Notes: a model not told the origin generated them from the letters alone. 64,000 nucleotides of DNA from Bacteroidales bacterium (GCA_017483575.1 JAFUWF010000019.1:124001-188000), one strand, 5' to 3'. Shown: positions 32,980-41,390, counted from the first letter of the stretch. Numbers and translations: made by a program.

Positions 32980-33057
32980 GGTTAATGGTTATAGGTTATG
33001 GGTTATTGACGGCTGACGCGCCCATCTCTATAACCAATAACCCATAACCAATAACCT
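32980..33057. repeat. GGTTATA/ATAACCA heptamer hairpin between serA and the ATP-grasp gene
   Basis: GGTTATA-type 7-bp units (32980-33008) and inverse ATAACCA-type units (33027-33057) surround a loop of about 18 bp. The array runs up to the ATG at 33058. The same unit recurs at 34144-34192. Confidence 0.88.
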
Positions 33058-34173
33058 ATGACAATTTGCATTTTCAACCCTGAGCACGACCTTTGCCTGG
33101 CCAAAGGTCGTGCTCATTATGTGCCGCCGCGCTCGGCCGTGGACTTCGCCCGCCGCGATGCCCAGGCGGTCATGGGTGTGCTCTATCCCGACGCTGTCTG
33201 CTGCTCAGTCTACGACCTTTCGTCGGCTGTTGTTGGCACACTCCTCAGCCAGGCGCAAGCGCCTGCCAGCTCCCCTAACTTAGGTGAGCAGCTTATGGTT
33301 ACCAACTCCTCCCCTAAGTTAGGGGAGGTGGACGCCCGAAGGGCGGACGGAGGAGTGTGTAGGGTCACCGCCTGGGGCTGGGACGCCGTCGTCAAGCACG
33401 AGCTCCTCAAGCGTGGCATCCCCGCAGCCTTGCTGCCCTCCGACGACGAGCTTGCCACCATCCGCACCCTTCAGCACCGCTCCACGGTGCTCCCCTTGCA
33501 GGAGGACTGCCGCGAGGTGCACTCCATCGAGGAGATGGAATCATTGTTATGCGCACGCGAGCACTGGGTCCTCAAAGCCCCATGGTCCGGGGCGGGTAGG
33601 GGACTGCGCTTTGTGCACGGTAGCCTCACCGCCATCGACCGCGACTGGCTCCTCAAGACCGTCGCCGCCCAGCGCTGCGTCATCGCCGAGCCCCGCCGCG
33701 ACGTCGTGGCCGACGTGGCGTTGGAGTATGTTATGGGTGGTGACACACTCCTCAGTCAGCGGCAAGCCGCTGCCAGCTCCCCTAACTTAGGGGAGCAGCC
33801 AGATAGTGTGTGTCTGCTACAAAAGCCATCCGGCTCCTCCCCTAAGTTAGGGGAGGTGGACGCCCGAAGGGCGGACGGAGGAGTGTGTATGAACTTCCTC
33901 GGCTATTCCTATTTCAAGACTGGCAGCGGCGTATACAAGGAGAACATCGCCTGGAGCGACGAGCAGATAGAGTCCTCCTTCTCCCTGCTCCCCATCCGTA
34001 CCCGCGTCGAGCAGTGGCTGGCCGAGAACATCTGGCCTCGCTACCGTGGCCCGCTGGGTGTCGACCTTATGGTCTGCGTCGACGGCAGCATCCACGTCGC
34101 CGAAATCAACTTCCGCCACACCATGGGCATGGTGGCGCATGAAAGGTTAAAGGTTATGGGTTATAGGTTATAG
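33058..34173 (+). CDS. ATP-grasp-like protein with two in-frame repeat insertions
   Basis: A 371-residue protein. The conserved parts are MTICIFNPEHDLCLAKGRAHYVPP, an ATP-grasp-like segment HWVLKAPWSGAGRGLRFV, and a C-terminal GVDLMVCVDGSIHVAEINFRHTMGM. The family is common in Bacteroidota but its substrate is not known to me. Two in-frame insertions (33237-33359 and 33744-33887) encode 41 and 48 residues of SSPNLGE...LGEVDARRADGGVC type. The last residues (RLKVMGYRL) come from GGTTATA repeats. Whether the enzyme still works with these additions is unclear. Confidence 0.75.
   Translation: MTICIFNPEHDLCLAKGRAHYVPPRSAVDFARRDAQAVMGVLYPDAVCCSVYDLSSAVVGTLLSQAQAPASSPNLGEQLMVTNSSPKLGEVDARRADGGVCRVTAWGWDAVVKHELLKRGIPAALLPSDDELATIRTLQHRSTVLPLQEDCREVHSIEEMESLLCAREHWVLKAPWSGAGRGLRFVHGSLTAIDRDWLLKTVAAQRCVIAEPRRDVVADVALEYVMGGDTLLSQRQAAASSPNLGEQPDSVCLLQKPSGSSPKLGEVDARRADGGVCMNFLGYSYFKTGSGVYKENIAWSDEQIESSFSLLPIRTRVEQWLAENIWPRYRGPLGVDLMVCVDGSIHVAEINFRHTMGMVAHERLKVMGYRL
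33237..33359. mobile_element. MITE-like palindromic element, copy 1 (123 bp, in frame)
   Basis: Terminal inverted CACACTCCT/AGGAGTGTG enclose two internal CTCCCCTAAnTTAGG palindromes. The length is 41 codons, open in the host frame (SSPNLGEQ...SSPKLGEVDARRADGGVC). No clear target-site duplication is seen. Confidence 0.82.
33744..33887. mobile_element. MITE-like palindromic element, copy 2 (144 bp, in frame)
   Basis: Same terminal inverted CACACTCCT/AGGAGTGTG and internal palindromes as copy 1, with a different middle. 48 codons, again open in frame. Confidence 0.82.
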
Positions 34174-34192
34174 GTTATTGATTATAGATTAT
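34144..34192. repeat. GGTTATA heptamer array at the end of the ATP-grasp gene
   Basis: Seven or so GGTTATA-like units span the stop codon of the ATP-grasp gene and the gap to mntP. Confidence 0.8.
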
Positions 34193-34195
34193 TGT

Positions 34196-34807
34196 ATGAG
34201 TTTCTTTGAGGCATTGATACTGGCCCTGGCCCTCTGCGTCGACTCCCTGGTGGTGTCGGCCACCACGGCTTTTAAGAGCAAGCTGTCGTGGCGGCAAGGC
34301 ATCTTGATGGCCTTGATTTTCGGCTTCTGCCAAGGGCTGTTCCCCATGCTGGGTGCCCTCATCGGCGATGTGGCCCGCTCCTTCATCGAAGCCGTCGACC
34401 ACTGGGTGGCCTTCGGCCTGCTGGCCCTTATTGGTGGTAAGATGATTTTCGACGGCATCCGAAACAAAGAGGAGGACAAGCAGTCCTCCTCCCATCGTTC
34501 CCCTCTGATTACCTATATCCTTTTGGGTATCGCCACCAGCATCGATGCCTTCGCCGTAGGTATCGGCTTGGGCTTGCAGGAACACCTGCTGGTTGTCCTG
34601 TACATAGTTTCGCTTATCGGATGGGTCACCTTCCTGGTCTCCCTCCTCGGCGTCTATCTGGGCAAGCGCAACGTCTCCATCCCCGAGCGCACCGCCACCA
34701 TCCTCGCCGGCGTGGTCCTCATCGCCCTCGGCGTGAAGATTCTGCTGGAGCATTTATTTTTTCCAGTTGGCGACACGGTTTGCCCAGGCGGCATCGCTCT
34801 CGCATAA
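34196..34807 (+). CDS. mntP: Manganese efflux pump MntP (DUF204)
   Basis: A 203-residue inner-membrane protein with six helices in two symmetric halves, each with a conserved Asp near its start: ALALCVDSLVVSA (helix 1) and GIATSIDAFAVGIG (helix 4). These match MntP/YebN Mn(II) exporters. ATG 34196 is chosen; an upstream TTG lies within repeat sequence. The 3' end overlaps the converging TM2-domain gene by 54 bp. Confidence 0.93.
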   Translation: MSFFEALILALALCVDSLVVSATTAFKSKLSWRQGILMALIFGFCQGLFPMLGALIGDVARSFIEAVDHWVAFGLLALIGGKMIFDGIRNKEEDKQSSSHRSPLITYILLGIATSIDAFAVGIGLGLQEHLLVVLYIVSLIGWVTFLVSLLGVYLGKRNVSIPERTATILAGVVLIALGVKILLEHLFFPVGDTVCPGGIALA

Positions 34808-35545
34808 CCAGATAATGCCTTCCACAAGTCCGATGATGCTTGGGACACCTGTCCAGCAGAAAAGCACATCCAGTATGGCACGAGTAGTCTGCCCAGTATA
34901 CCAATGACCACCACCTAGGCTTCCGAGAGCGATGCTGAGAATACCGGCAACAACCTTGTTTGGTCCATCGATTTTTTCTTGGGTTTTCACAGGGATGGAT
35001 GGATTCTCAGTAGGGAAGGAAACGTCTACAATCTCTGTGTTGTTTTGAGAAATGTTACTCCTTTTGGTGGAGTTGTTCGGGAGAGGGGAGTTGAGAAGTT
35101 TGGCTGCCAAAGTTGAGCACGATTCCTGCATTTCATCGGCACTGACACCGGAAACGAGCACGGCTGAGCTTTTGATGCCGAACGTTTCCACATCAAGCAA
35201 TTTGGCGGTAATGATAATGCTGGTTGCATCGTAACGGGCGGCCTCGGCCACCAGCACGTAGGCGGCACCGGCAGCCTTGCCTAGCTGTTTGATTTGGCTG
35301 TCGCTGACGTTACCGGTGCGCTGGAAGTCCTGTTCGCCGGTGATGGAGGCCATGTCTACGCGGTCGTAGCCCTCGTATCCAGGGGTGTTGGATATGGCTG
35401 CCGTAAGGCTGCTGCGCAGTAACAATTTGACTCCATAGCTGACGTTCTCAGCTTTGTCAACTGTCTCCAGAATGGCGACTTTTTGCTGTGCCATTGCTGT
35501 AAAAGCCATCATCATGACGGCAAGAAATAGTGTTGTTTTTTTCAT
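34754..35545 (-). CDS. Exported CsgG/FlgO-like protein with C-terminal TM2 domain
   Basis: A 263-residue protein with a signal peptide (MKKTTLFLAVMMMAFTAMAQ) and an N-terminal domain (residues 22-155) resembling CsgG/FlgO-type envelope proteins (KVAILETVDKAENVSYGVKL...LVAEAARYDATSIIITAKLLDVETF). A TM2 domain of two helices follows (VVAGILSIALGSLGGGHWY...VLFCWTGVPSIIGLVEGIIWL). The fusion suggests an envelope protein with both periplasmic and membrane parts. Downstream of two LPP20-like genes in the same direction. Confidence 0.8.
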   Translation of the reverse strand: MKKTTLFLAVMMMAFTAMAQQKVAILETVDKAENVSYGVKLLLRSSLTAAISNTPGYEGYDRVDMASITGEQDFQRTGNVSDSQIKQLGKAAGAAYVLVAEAARYDATSIIITAKLLDVETFGIKSSAVLVSGVSADEMQESCSTLAAKLLNSPLPNNSTKRSNISQNNTEIVDVSFPTENPSIPVKTQEKIDGPNKVVAGILSIALGSLGGGHWYTGQTTRAILDVLFCWTGVPSIIGLVEGIIWLCESDAAWANRVANWKK

Positions 35546-35566
35546 TTTGTATGTTTTTTTGTTTGT

Positions 35567-36673
35567 TTATTTTTGTATTTGTTTCATAATTACGTCTGCT
35601 ACAATCTGTGCGGTATTTTTGTATGCTATGCGGGTGGCACGTTCAACGTTGAAGTCGCCCCCCTTGATTCCATCATAGTGTCCGTCTTCGAGCGTTGACA
35701 GGCGGCCTTTGAGTATGATTTGTTTTGTGGTGCCGTTTTGGATTGAGAGGGTTCCGTCGACATAGACAAAAAATGCCATGCCGTCTCTGTGAGTGGTGTT
35801 GATAACGTTGGCATCTATTTCTATTATCCAATCAGCGTCATCGCGGTTGTCGACAAAGTTGCATCCGTGCTCAGACAGTTTGCCTCGCACCTCTCTGTCG
35901 AATGTGACATGGTCTTCGTTATGGGTACTGGTATTGCAGATGATGAAGAATGCGGTGGCGTTTTTGAGTCGGGAAATGACGGCAGCCAGATTGCGCACGA
36001 TGGTTTTGTAGCGTTCCATCTGCAAGTCTTCGACTGTGGTCTCGGAATCTGCAAGTGCAAGCATGCGTTGGTTGTATTCCACTTGAGGGCATTTCTGTAA
36101 TGCCTCTCCGGCAATCCGGATGGCTTTCATCTTGCTTCCTTGGTGCTCCTGTTCAGTTGCACTGATATGGGCGTCCTCCATCTTGCCAAGCAATAACTCG
36201 ATTTGGCGGTCGTGGTATCGTGCGAAGTCTTTTTTCTTTACGTATGCCAAAGCAATGATTTCGTCACCATTGAGACTGTGCCATGACAGTACTTGGAGAT
36301 TCGGAATCTGAATTGTTGTTGATGTACGGCTTGTCTGGGAAAAATAACTCTGGATAGACTCATCCAATCCCTCTCGTCCTTCCTTTTGAAGGCTCTCTAC
36401 ATTATTTATGGTAGAACTCTCCACTTTTACCTCAATGTGTGAAGCAGCATCGGCTCGGGCGTTATTCTCAATACGGGCCACGGCATCGCTTATGCTTTCA
36501 CCGTTGTCTTGTTGTCCTACGGCATATCCAGTGAAATATGTCTTGTCGGGAAAGGCGAGACGGCGGTTGTCCACATTGCTCCATTCGGGACAATCGCCTT
36601 GCGAATGGCAAAAAGTCGAAGAGAGCATCATCATTAATAATGCAAAAAGAATCTTATTGTTTGTCGTTTTCAT
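35567..36673 (-). CDS. LPP20-like exported protein
   Basis: A 368-residue exported protein (signal ends SSTFCHSQ). Residues about 30-190 match the LPP20/envelope-stress type domain: PDKTYFTGYAVGQ..., SISDAVARIENNARADAASHIEVKV. The C-terminal part (about 220-365) is a second beta-rich domain. It overlaps the upstream lipoprotein gene by 20 bp, so the three genes 36654-37226, 35567-36673 and 34754-35545 form a probable operon for envelope homeostasis. Precise function is unknown. Confidence 0.8.
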   Translation of the reverse strand: MKTTNNKILFALLMMMLSSTFCHSQGDCPEWSNVDNRRLAFPDKTYFTGYAVGQQDNGESISDAVARIENNARADAASHIEVKVESSTINNVESLQKEGREGLDESIQSYFSQTSRTSTTIQIPNLQVLSWHSLNGDEIIALAYVKKKDFARYHDRQIELLLGKMEDAHISATEQEHQGSKMKAIRIAGEALQKCPQVEYNQRMLALADSETTVEDLQMERYKTIVRNLAAVISRLKNATAFFIICNTSTHNEDHVTFDREVRGKLSEHGCNFVDNRDDADWIIEIDANVINTTHRDGMAFFVYVDGTLSIQNGTTKQIILKGRLSTLEDGHYDGIKGGDFNVERATRIAYKNTAQIVADVIMKQIQK

Positions 36674-37226
36674 GAGAGGAAAGTTCCTGTTGAAATTTCA
36701 TGCGGAATTTCTCATAGTCCATATCAAGGTTGGTGGTTTGCGAGGACAAACCTTGATAGATTGCACTGGAGGCGTCTTCTTTGCCAATCTCTACGGCATA
36801 GTAACATTTGTATATTTTTGTGCCGTTCTTGTCCGTTCTGACGGTGTATTTCTCGCAGATGGTGCGGTAGCCTTGAATCGTTTCATCAACAATGCGACGT
36901 GTAATCTGTTCATCGCGACTCTTGTATTCTTCGTTCTCGTTTTCGGTTCGGCTGATAGAATAGTTTTCCATCATCGACTCAACAGAGACTCGTATCTTTG
37001 ACCCTAGTGCAGATAATGCATTGTTCCGGGCCTTTTCGAGCGCCATCTGCTGGTTCCTGCTTTCGCCCATGCCTCGTGCCCGAATCAAATCTTTTGTGGA
37101 AAAGCAATCTGAGCACGGCTGACTGGCTATTTCTGTTTCTTCGGCACTCCTGCTTGTCCCACAAGCAGAGAGCATTGTTACGCAGAGTAATCCTGCGGTC
37201 AACCATACAATTTTTTTCGTTTTCAT
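36654..37226 (-). CDS. LPP20-like lipoprotein
   Basis: A 190-residue lipoprotein (lipobox LSAC in VTMLSACGTS) with an LPP20-type domain: ARGMGESRNQQMALEKARNNALSAL and ...YKCYYAVEIGKE. It heads the operon served by the promoter at 37535 and is followed by the larger LPP20-like protein. Confidence 0.82.
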   Translation of the reverse strand: MKTKKIVWLTAGLLCVTMLSACGTSRSAEETEIASQPCSDCFSTKDLIRARGMGESRNQQMALEKARNNALSALGSKIRVSVESMMENYSISRTENENEEYKSRDEQITRRIVDETIQGYRTICEKYTVRTDKNGTKIYKCYYAVEIGKEDASSAIYQGLSSQTTNLDMDYEKFRMKFQQELSSHENDKQ

Positions 37227-37534
37227 ATTTCGTTAATTTTTTTCGTCTGGATAGGCTCAATCCAATACAACCTAAATCAACGAAGAAAGTGGAGCCATCC
37301 ATTTCTGACCCTTTTTTCAGATGTAGGGCTGGACTCCCTTGAAAACAAAATAAAGGTTTGAATGAGTCGCTCCACAGATGGTATAGTTCAATTATAGCTA
37401 TACACATTATATGGAGCATTTCGTATTCCTTTATCCCTTGTTTTCTTTATGTAAAGTGTCCAGTTTTACATCTGAGGAATAAGGAGCATAAAATGCTTCT
37501 TTCTCGGCAAACCTTTTCTTGCGGTTTGCGGATG

Positions 37535-37565
37535 CAAAAGTACGAACATTTTTTAGACTGGCAAA
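37535..37565 (-). promoter_or_regulatory. Bacteroidota promoter of the LPP20 operon
   Basis: On the minus strand TTTG (37565-37562), 19-bp spacer, TACTTTTG (37542-37535). The leader before the first ATG (37226) is about 300 nt, unusually long, with no convincing ORF. The 37227-37688 gap otherwise holds only the terminator below. Confidence 0.8.
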
Positions 37566-37617
37566 ATTTTTTTCATTAGAAAGCCAAGATTTGCTATATG
37601 CATCAGGTGTTTTCATG

Positions 37618-37657
37618 GTAAAAAAAAAGTGGCAATGCACTCCGGCACTGCCACTTT
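37618..37657 (-). terminator. Terminator of the ECF-sigma operon
   Basis: AAAGTGGCA pairs with TGCCACTTT around a 14-nt loop, followed by a T run on the minus strand, 32 bp after the 37689 stop. Confidence 0.82.
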
Positions 37658-37688
37658 GGGGGTTCGATGGAATTGGATTATATTTGCA

Positions 37689-38459
37689 TTAAGATTCTGC
37701 TGGAACATCTGCTGTGAATTGTAGCGTGCCGCCGATGGCGATGTCGGTGCCGTGTATCGTTGTGCTGTAATCCAATGTGAGGACTTCGCTTGTAGGATTG
37801 TAGGAAAAAGGAAATACCGAGTTGTTGATTTGAACGTGTCCGGTATGCGATATGCTGTCGTATTGCCAGAAGAACGAAGTGCCTGCGCAGGTGCCATTGG
37901 CGCAGTAATTCACTTGACCGCCCCATCCATACTCCCAGAAGTCCAACCCCCATTCGACGGGCATCAGTGTGTCGCCAGCCTGCAGTTGCTGTACGGCTGA
38001 CCATGAGGTGTTTGTGGGAAAGACATCATGGGTTTCGCCCTTTGGATAGAATGTCGTTGTGCCACCAAGCGTGATGTTTCCGTCGCCAATCTGCATGTGC
38101 ATGGTGATGGTGTGGGAAATGGAGTCATACGTGAACTGGCCGTGCCCGGACATGTTCTCGCTATAGGTGGTTCCTACCACTCCGTCCATGGTGTATTTGA
38201 ATGCAATATCCATCGACGGCTGCGGCTGTGCTGCAACCACAAGGTCAAGATGAAGTGTTCCTGTGCTGTCGGAGAGAAAGTCAAGGCTCCACGTGAGTGT
38301 GGCTGGAAATCCTTGAAAGTTGTCGTCATAGTTTCCCACCCAAGAGGTGCCGGCCAATGCGGCTACCGCTGTGCGGTTGTGCAAAACCTGAGAAGACTCT
38401 TCCTTCTGGCAGGCGGCGAAAAGCAGTGCTGCCAGGGCGATAAATGCAATTCGTTTCAT
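37689..38459 (-). CDS. Lipoprotein of unknown function
   Basis: A 256-residue lipoprotein (signal MKRIAFIALAALLFAACQ, lipobox LFAAC). The mature part is rich in Thr/Gly beta strands and has two similar halves (TSWVGNYDDNFQGFPATLTW and TSWSAVQQLQAGDTLMPVEW, each followed by a FTYDSISHT/FWQYDSISHT segment), suggesting an internal duplication. Last gene of the ECF sigma operon, coupled by a 4-bp overlap to the gene before it. Confidence 0.8.
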   Translation of the reverse strand: MKRIAFIALAALLFAACQKEESSQVLHNRTAVAALAGTSWVGNYDDNFQGFPATLTWSLDFLSDSTGTLHLDLVVAAQPQPSMDIAFKYTMDGVVGTTYSENMSGHGQFTYDSISHTITMHMQIGDGNITLGGTTTFYPKGETHDVFPTNTSWSAVQQLQAGDTLMPVEWGLDFWEYGWGGQVNYCANGTCAGTSFFWQYDSISHTGHVQINNSVFPFSYNPTSEVLTLDYSTTIHGTDIAIGGTLQFTADVPAES

Positions 38460-39138
38460 GGTTGAGTGTTTATTGATGTTACGTGGTTAAGGATTTGTTC
38501 TTTTTCGGCAGGTGTGCTGTAGAAGAAGAGCCAGAGGGTGAGCTCGTCGCTGTCGTCTCGGATAATGTAGCCGCTGTCGCCATGCTGTCCGGCAAGTTGC
38601 AGCAGGTTGTTGTTCAAGAGCTGTTGGACGGGATCGGTGATAGTGGATGAGTCCACCAGGACACCATGGTCATAATGCTCGCGGTGGACAACGGAGTAGA
38701 CAGTGTCAATGATAACATTGCCCGACATCTTTCCAGAGCGCATGGCATCCTGCATTACGCTGTCGACAATTCGTTGCAGCAGCATATCGCCTTCGGCGAA
38801 GAAACTGTCGATGTCGGTGATTGTTCCGCTGGAATGCGACACCGTCGTGAGGCTCGATACCCTTGTGCTGTCCAGCCGGTCGGCGTCCACATACTTCTGC
38901 ACGCCGAACTCCTCGCAGAGCCGCAGCCATCCTTCGGCGTCCTGGGCCTGCAGCATGACGGCGTTGTAGCCGCAGTAGTCGCCGATGAGGGCCACCGTCA
39001 GGTCCTTGCGGTCGGCATATTGCAGGTAGACCTCCTTGGCCGCCGAGGTGGTCTCGGGCAGCTCTTCCCGCTGGCAAGCCATGAGAAAATTGAAAATTGA
39101 AAATTGAAAATTAGGATAAGGTATAATAATCTTTTCAT
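38456..39138 (-). CDS. Lipoprotein with apparent frameshift in a heptamer-encoded signal peptide
   Basis: The mature frame (from about 39082) begins MACQREELPETTSAAKEVYL and continues for 208 residues with no recognised domain; LMAC just before CQRE is a good lipobox. The natural start is ATG 39138, which overlaps the upstream stop (ATGA) and opens MKRLLYLIL followed by three TTTTCAA heptamers. As written the frame then goes wrong. One extra heptamer would join it to the lipobox frame exactly. It is the same situation as the LolA-like gene at 2861. Confidence 0.78.
39085..39112 (-). repeat. AATTTTC x4 heptamer array in a lipoprotein signal peptide
   Basis: Four perfect 7-bp units on the minus strand (TTTTCAA in another phase), identical to the array in the LolA-like signal peptide. 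It contains no stop in any sense frame and encodes FNFQFSI in each. Confidence 0.9.
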
Positions 39139-39506
39139 CGCATGAGGGTTTTGAAGGTTTCTATAGTGGCGTCGGCCGAGCAGCTGTTGTTGCAGGCGAA
39201 GTAGGCGTGCTCGCCGCCGATGGTGACGTTGCGGATACCATCGTCGTTGCTTGCCCGCAGCCCAAGCGGAAGCAGTACCGCCAACAGGCACGCGGCGGCA
39301 GCGGCCACCCATTTGAGTGGAGAGTGGAGAGTGGAGAGTGGAGAACGTGCTGGCGCAGTGGGTGAGCTCTCCACTCTCCGCTCTCCGTTCTCCGATCTCC
39401 ACAGTACCCGCCGTATCTCGCGGTCCAGGTCGGACTCGCTTCCGGGGTAGCGCATCTGTTGCAGGTCGCGCTGGTATTGTTCCATTTGTTGTTTGAAGTC
39501 TCGCAT
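39135..39506 (-). CDS. Anti-sigma-factor-like membrane protein
   Basis: A 123-residue protein with an N-terminal cytosolic part (MRDFKQQMEQYQRDLQQMRY), one membrane helix (VAAAAACLLAVLLPLGLRA) and a short periplasmic end. It starts 2 bp after the sigma factor, so an anti-sigma role is likely from position. An in-frame insertion encoding GERRVESSPTAPARSPLSTL lies just before the membrane helix and comes from an inverted heptamer element (39315-39401). Confidence 0.7.
   Translation of the reverse strand: MRDFKQQMEQYQRDLQQMRYPGSESDLDREIRRVLWRSENGERRVESSPTAPARSPLSTLHSPLKWVAAAAACLLAVLLPLGLRASNDDGIRNVTIGGEHAYFACNNSCSADATIETFKTLMR
39315..39401. repeat. In-frame heptamer hairpin (GAGTGGA / CTCTCCR) in the anti-sigma-like gene
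   Basis: Four GAGTGGA units (39315-39342) and five CTCTCCR-type units (39367-39401) form an inverted pair with a 24-bp loop, open in the host frame. The CTCTCCR unit is the same as the array in the signal peptide at 42832-42866. Confidence 0.88.
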
Positions 39507-39508
39507 AA

Positions 39509-39982
39509 TTATGATTGTTTATATTGTTTTCTGAGTTTACGCAATGCGCGTGTCAGCCGCATGCTTACGGCGCCCACCGAGAGGCCCGTGGCTTTGGCGG
39601 TCTCGGCATAGCTGAACCCTTCGAGGTGCGCCATGACGATGGTGTGGTCGGGCTCCGGCAGCGCCGCTATCATCTCCACCAGGTCGCGGTAGTCGTCGTC
39701 GCGGTAGGAGGGCTCGCGCTGTGGTGGCGGTGGTGCCGTAGGCTGGTTGCCCGTCTTCCTCACCAGCGAAAGCATCGTGTTGGTGGCCACGCGGTAGACC
39801 CATGTCCGCTCCGAGCTGCGTCTGTCGAAACCGCCGTAGCCCTGCCACAGCGCACACAGCACCTCGTGGAAGGCGTCCTCCGTCGTCCAGGCGGCGCTCA
39901 GCCGATAGGTGCAGCAGACGCGCCAGATGATGTCGCGCTGGCGGTGTATGAGTTCGTTGAATGTCCTTTCGTCGGGTTCCAT
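39509..39982 (-). CDS. ECF-type RNA polymerase sigma factor
   Basis: A 157-residue sigma-70 family factor with region 2 (FNELIHRQRDIIWRVCC...EDAFHEVLCALWQGY) and region 4 (IAALPEPDHTIVMAHLEGFSYAETAKATGLSVGAVSMRLTRALRKL). First gene of an operon with an anti-sigma-like membrane protein and two lipoproteins. It is divergent from a second ECF gene at 40151. Confidence 0.93.
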   Translation of the reverse strand: MEPDERTFNELIHRQRDIIWRVCCTYRLSAAWTTEDAFHEVLCALWQGYGGFDRRSSERTWVYRVATNTMLSLVRKTGNQPTAPPPPQREPSYRDDDYRDLVEMIAALPEPDHTIVMAHLEGFSYAETAKATGLSVGAVSMRLTRALRKLRKQYKQS

Positions 39983-40150
39983 ATTGTATAAAACGTTTGC
40001 ACGAATGTTTTATTTTACCCTATTAGACGCGACGAAAAGGCGAATCACAACAGGGCCTCGATAATTTTTTTCAATTTTTTTCGTTATCAAGTGTAATATT
40101 CTACCCCCTTTGCGCAATTATTATATGTAAACGGACAAGAAAAGACCCTT

Positions 40151-40651
40151 TTGACTGCCAAGGAATATAACAACGGTGTGGCCCTGTGGGCCGATGATGC
40201 GATGCGATTCGCGGTGCGATGCGGTGGAGGCCGTAGCGACTGCGAGGATGCCGTACAGGAGGCGCTGGCGGCTCTGTGGAGCCACCGCGAGGATGTCCCC
40301 GCCGCCAAGGGCAAGAGCTACCTGCTGAGTGCCGCCTACCGCTCCTTGATGTCGAGTCTGCGCCACCGACGTGTTGAACAGCAGTATGTCGCTTCGGCAA
40401 CGCCTGTCGACGAGCCCTTGCAGCAGCCCGACGAACGCTTCGACCTCCGCGAGGCCATAGAGCGCAGCCTGCAGGTGCTGCCCGAGGTGCAGAGGGCCAT
40501 CCTCCAACTGCGCGACGTCGAAGGCTACAGCTACCAGGAGATAGGGGAGACCCTCGCTCTCAGCGACAGCCAGGTGCAGGTCTATCTTTTCCGCGCCCGT
40601 GTGGCAATGCGTAAACAACTGAAATCAATGGGTTATGACAACGATAGATAA
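40151..40651 (+). CDS. ECF-type RNA polymerase sigma factor (no ATG start)
   Basis: A sigma-70 family factor of about 166 residues with region 2 (GRSDCEDAVQEALAALWSHRED) and region 4 (VLPEVQRAILQLRDVEGYSYQEIGETLALSDSQVQVYLFRARVAM). No ATG or GTG occurs in frame at a sensible place; TTG 40151 is used here. The frame is open further upstream (GQEKTLL), so the start is uncertain. It is followed by an anti-sigma-like gene with a 17-bp overlap. Confidence 0.88.
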   Translation: MTAKEYNNGVALWADDAMRFAVRCGGGRSDCEDAVQEALAALWSHREDVPAAKGKSYLLSAAYRSLMSSLRHRRVEQQYVASATPVDEPLQQPDERFDLREAIERSLQVLPEVQRAILQLRDVEGYSYQEIGETLALSDSQVQVYLFRARVAMRKQLKSMGYDNDR

Positions 40652-41390
40652 CAACAACTACGAGCTGTGGCTCCTGCGCTATGCCGAAGGCGAACTGAAC
40701 GCCGAGGAGCGTTCCGCCGTCGACACATGGCTTCAGGGCTACCCCGATGCCGCCGAGGAGCTGGCACTCTACAGCGAGGCTCCGCGGCTGGAGAGGGACA
40801 AAAGCGTGCGGTATGTTGCCGTACCACGGCAACACACCCTCCCTCTGTGGCCTGCTCTGCTACGCTACAGCGCTGCCGCCGCCATAGTCTTGGTGCTGAT
40901 GCTGCCGGCTTTGCGCATGGGAACCATGGACAGGATGGAAACGCCCGTCATCGTGGCGGAGAATCATGAGGAGTATACCGTGCACCCTGTGGCGGAAACG
41001 GTTGATACAAAGGCTCCTGTAATGCCCCGTGCACGGGTGGCTTCTGTAGTGGAACTGGCTTCTGCACAAAAAACGGAAGAAAACGAAACGCCCGCCACCG
41101 CGGAAGAACCCATGGAGACGGCACCTATCATGACCGACATGCTCATCGCCATCGAGGCCACCCCCGCACAAGAGCCTCCCGTGGAGTCCTGGTCCCTTAT
41201 TGTCTACGACAACTCTGCCGACTGGGGCGACCTGCTGCTGGCAGCCAACGACGCCTACCAGGAGTCCCTCAGCGAACATCCTCTCGGCCGCCTCGTCAGC
41301 CGCACCCTGCCCGACAGCCGTCAGCTCGAGGAGCATGTGGTGGAACCCCTCCGCCAAAGAATTGACAATTTAAAAAACAAACGTAAATAG
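40635..41390 (+). CDS. Anti-sigma-like single-pass membrane protein
   Basis: A 251-residue protein with an N-terminal part like anti-sigma factors (YELWLLRYAEGELNAEERSAVDTWLQ), a membrane helix near 80-98 (SAAAAIVLVLMLPAL) and a long periplasmic part. The Cys residues of zinc anti-sigma domains are absent. It overlaps the sigma gene, supporting a role as its regulator. Two outer-membrane proteins follow. Confidence 0.78.
   Translation: MTTIDNNNYELWLLRYAEGELNAEERSAVDTWLQGYPDAAEELALYSEAPRLERDKSVRYVAVPRQHTLPLWPALLRYSAAAAIVLVLMLPALRMGTMDRMETPVIVAENHEEYTVHPVAETVDTKAPVMPRARVASVVELASAQKTEENETPATAEEPMETAPIMTDMLIAIEATPAQEPPVESWSLIVYDNSADWGDLLLAANDAYQESLSEHPLGRLVSRTLPDSRQLEEHVVEPLRQRIDNLKNKRK

Noticed and set aside
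33237..33887. Short arrays as CRISPR
   Set aside because: Units are 7-11 bp without unique spacers and no cas genes are nearby.
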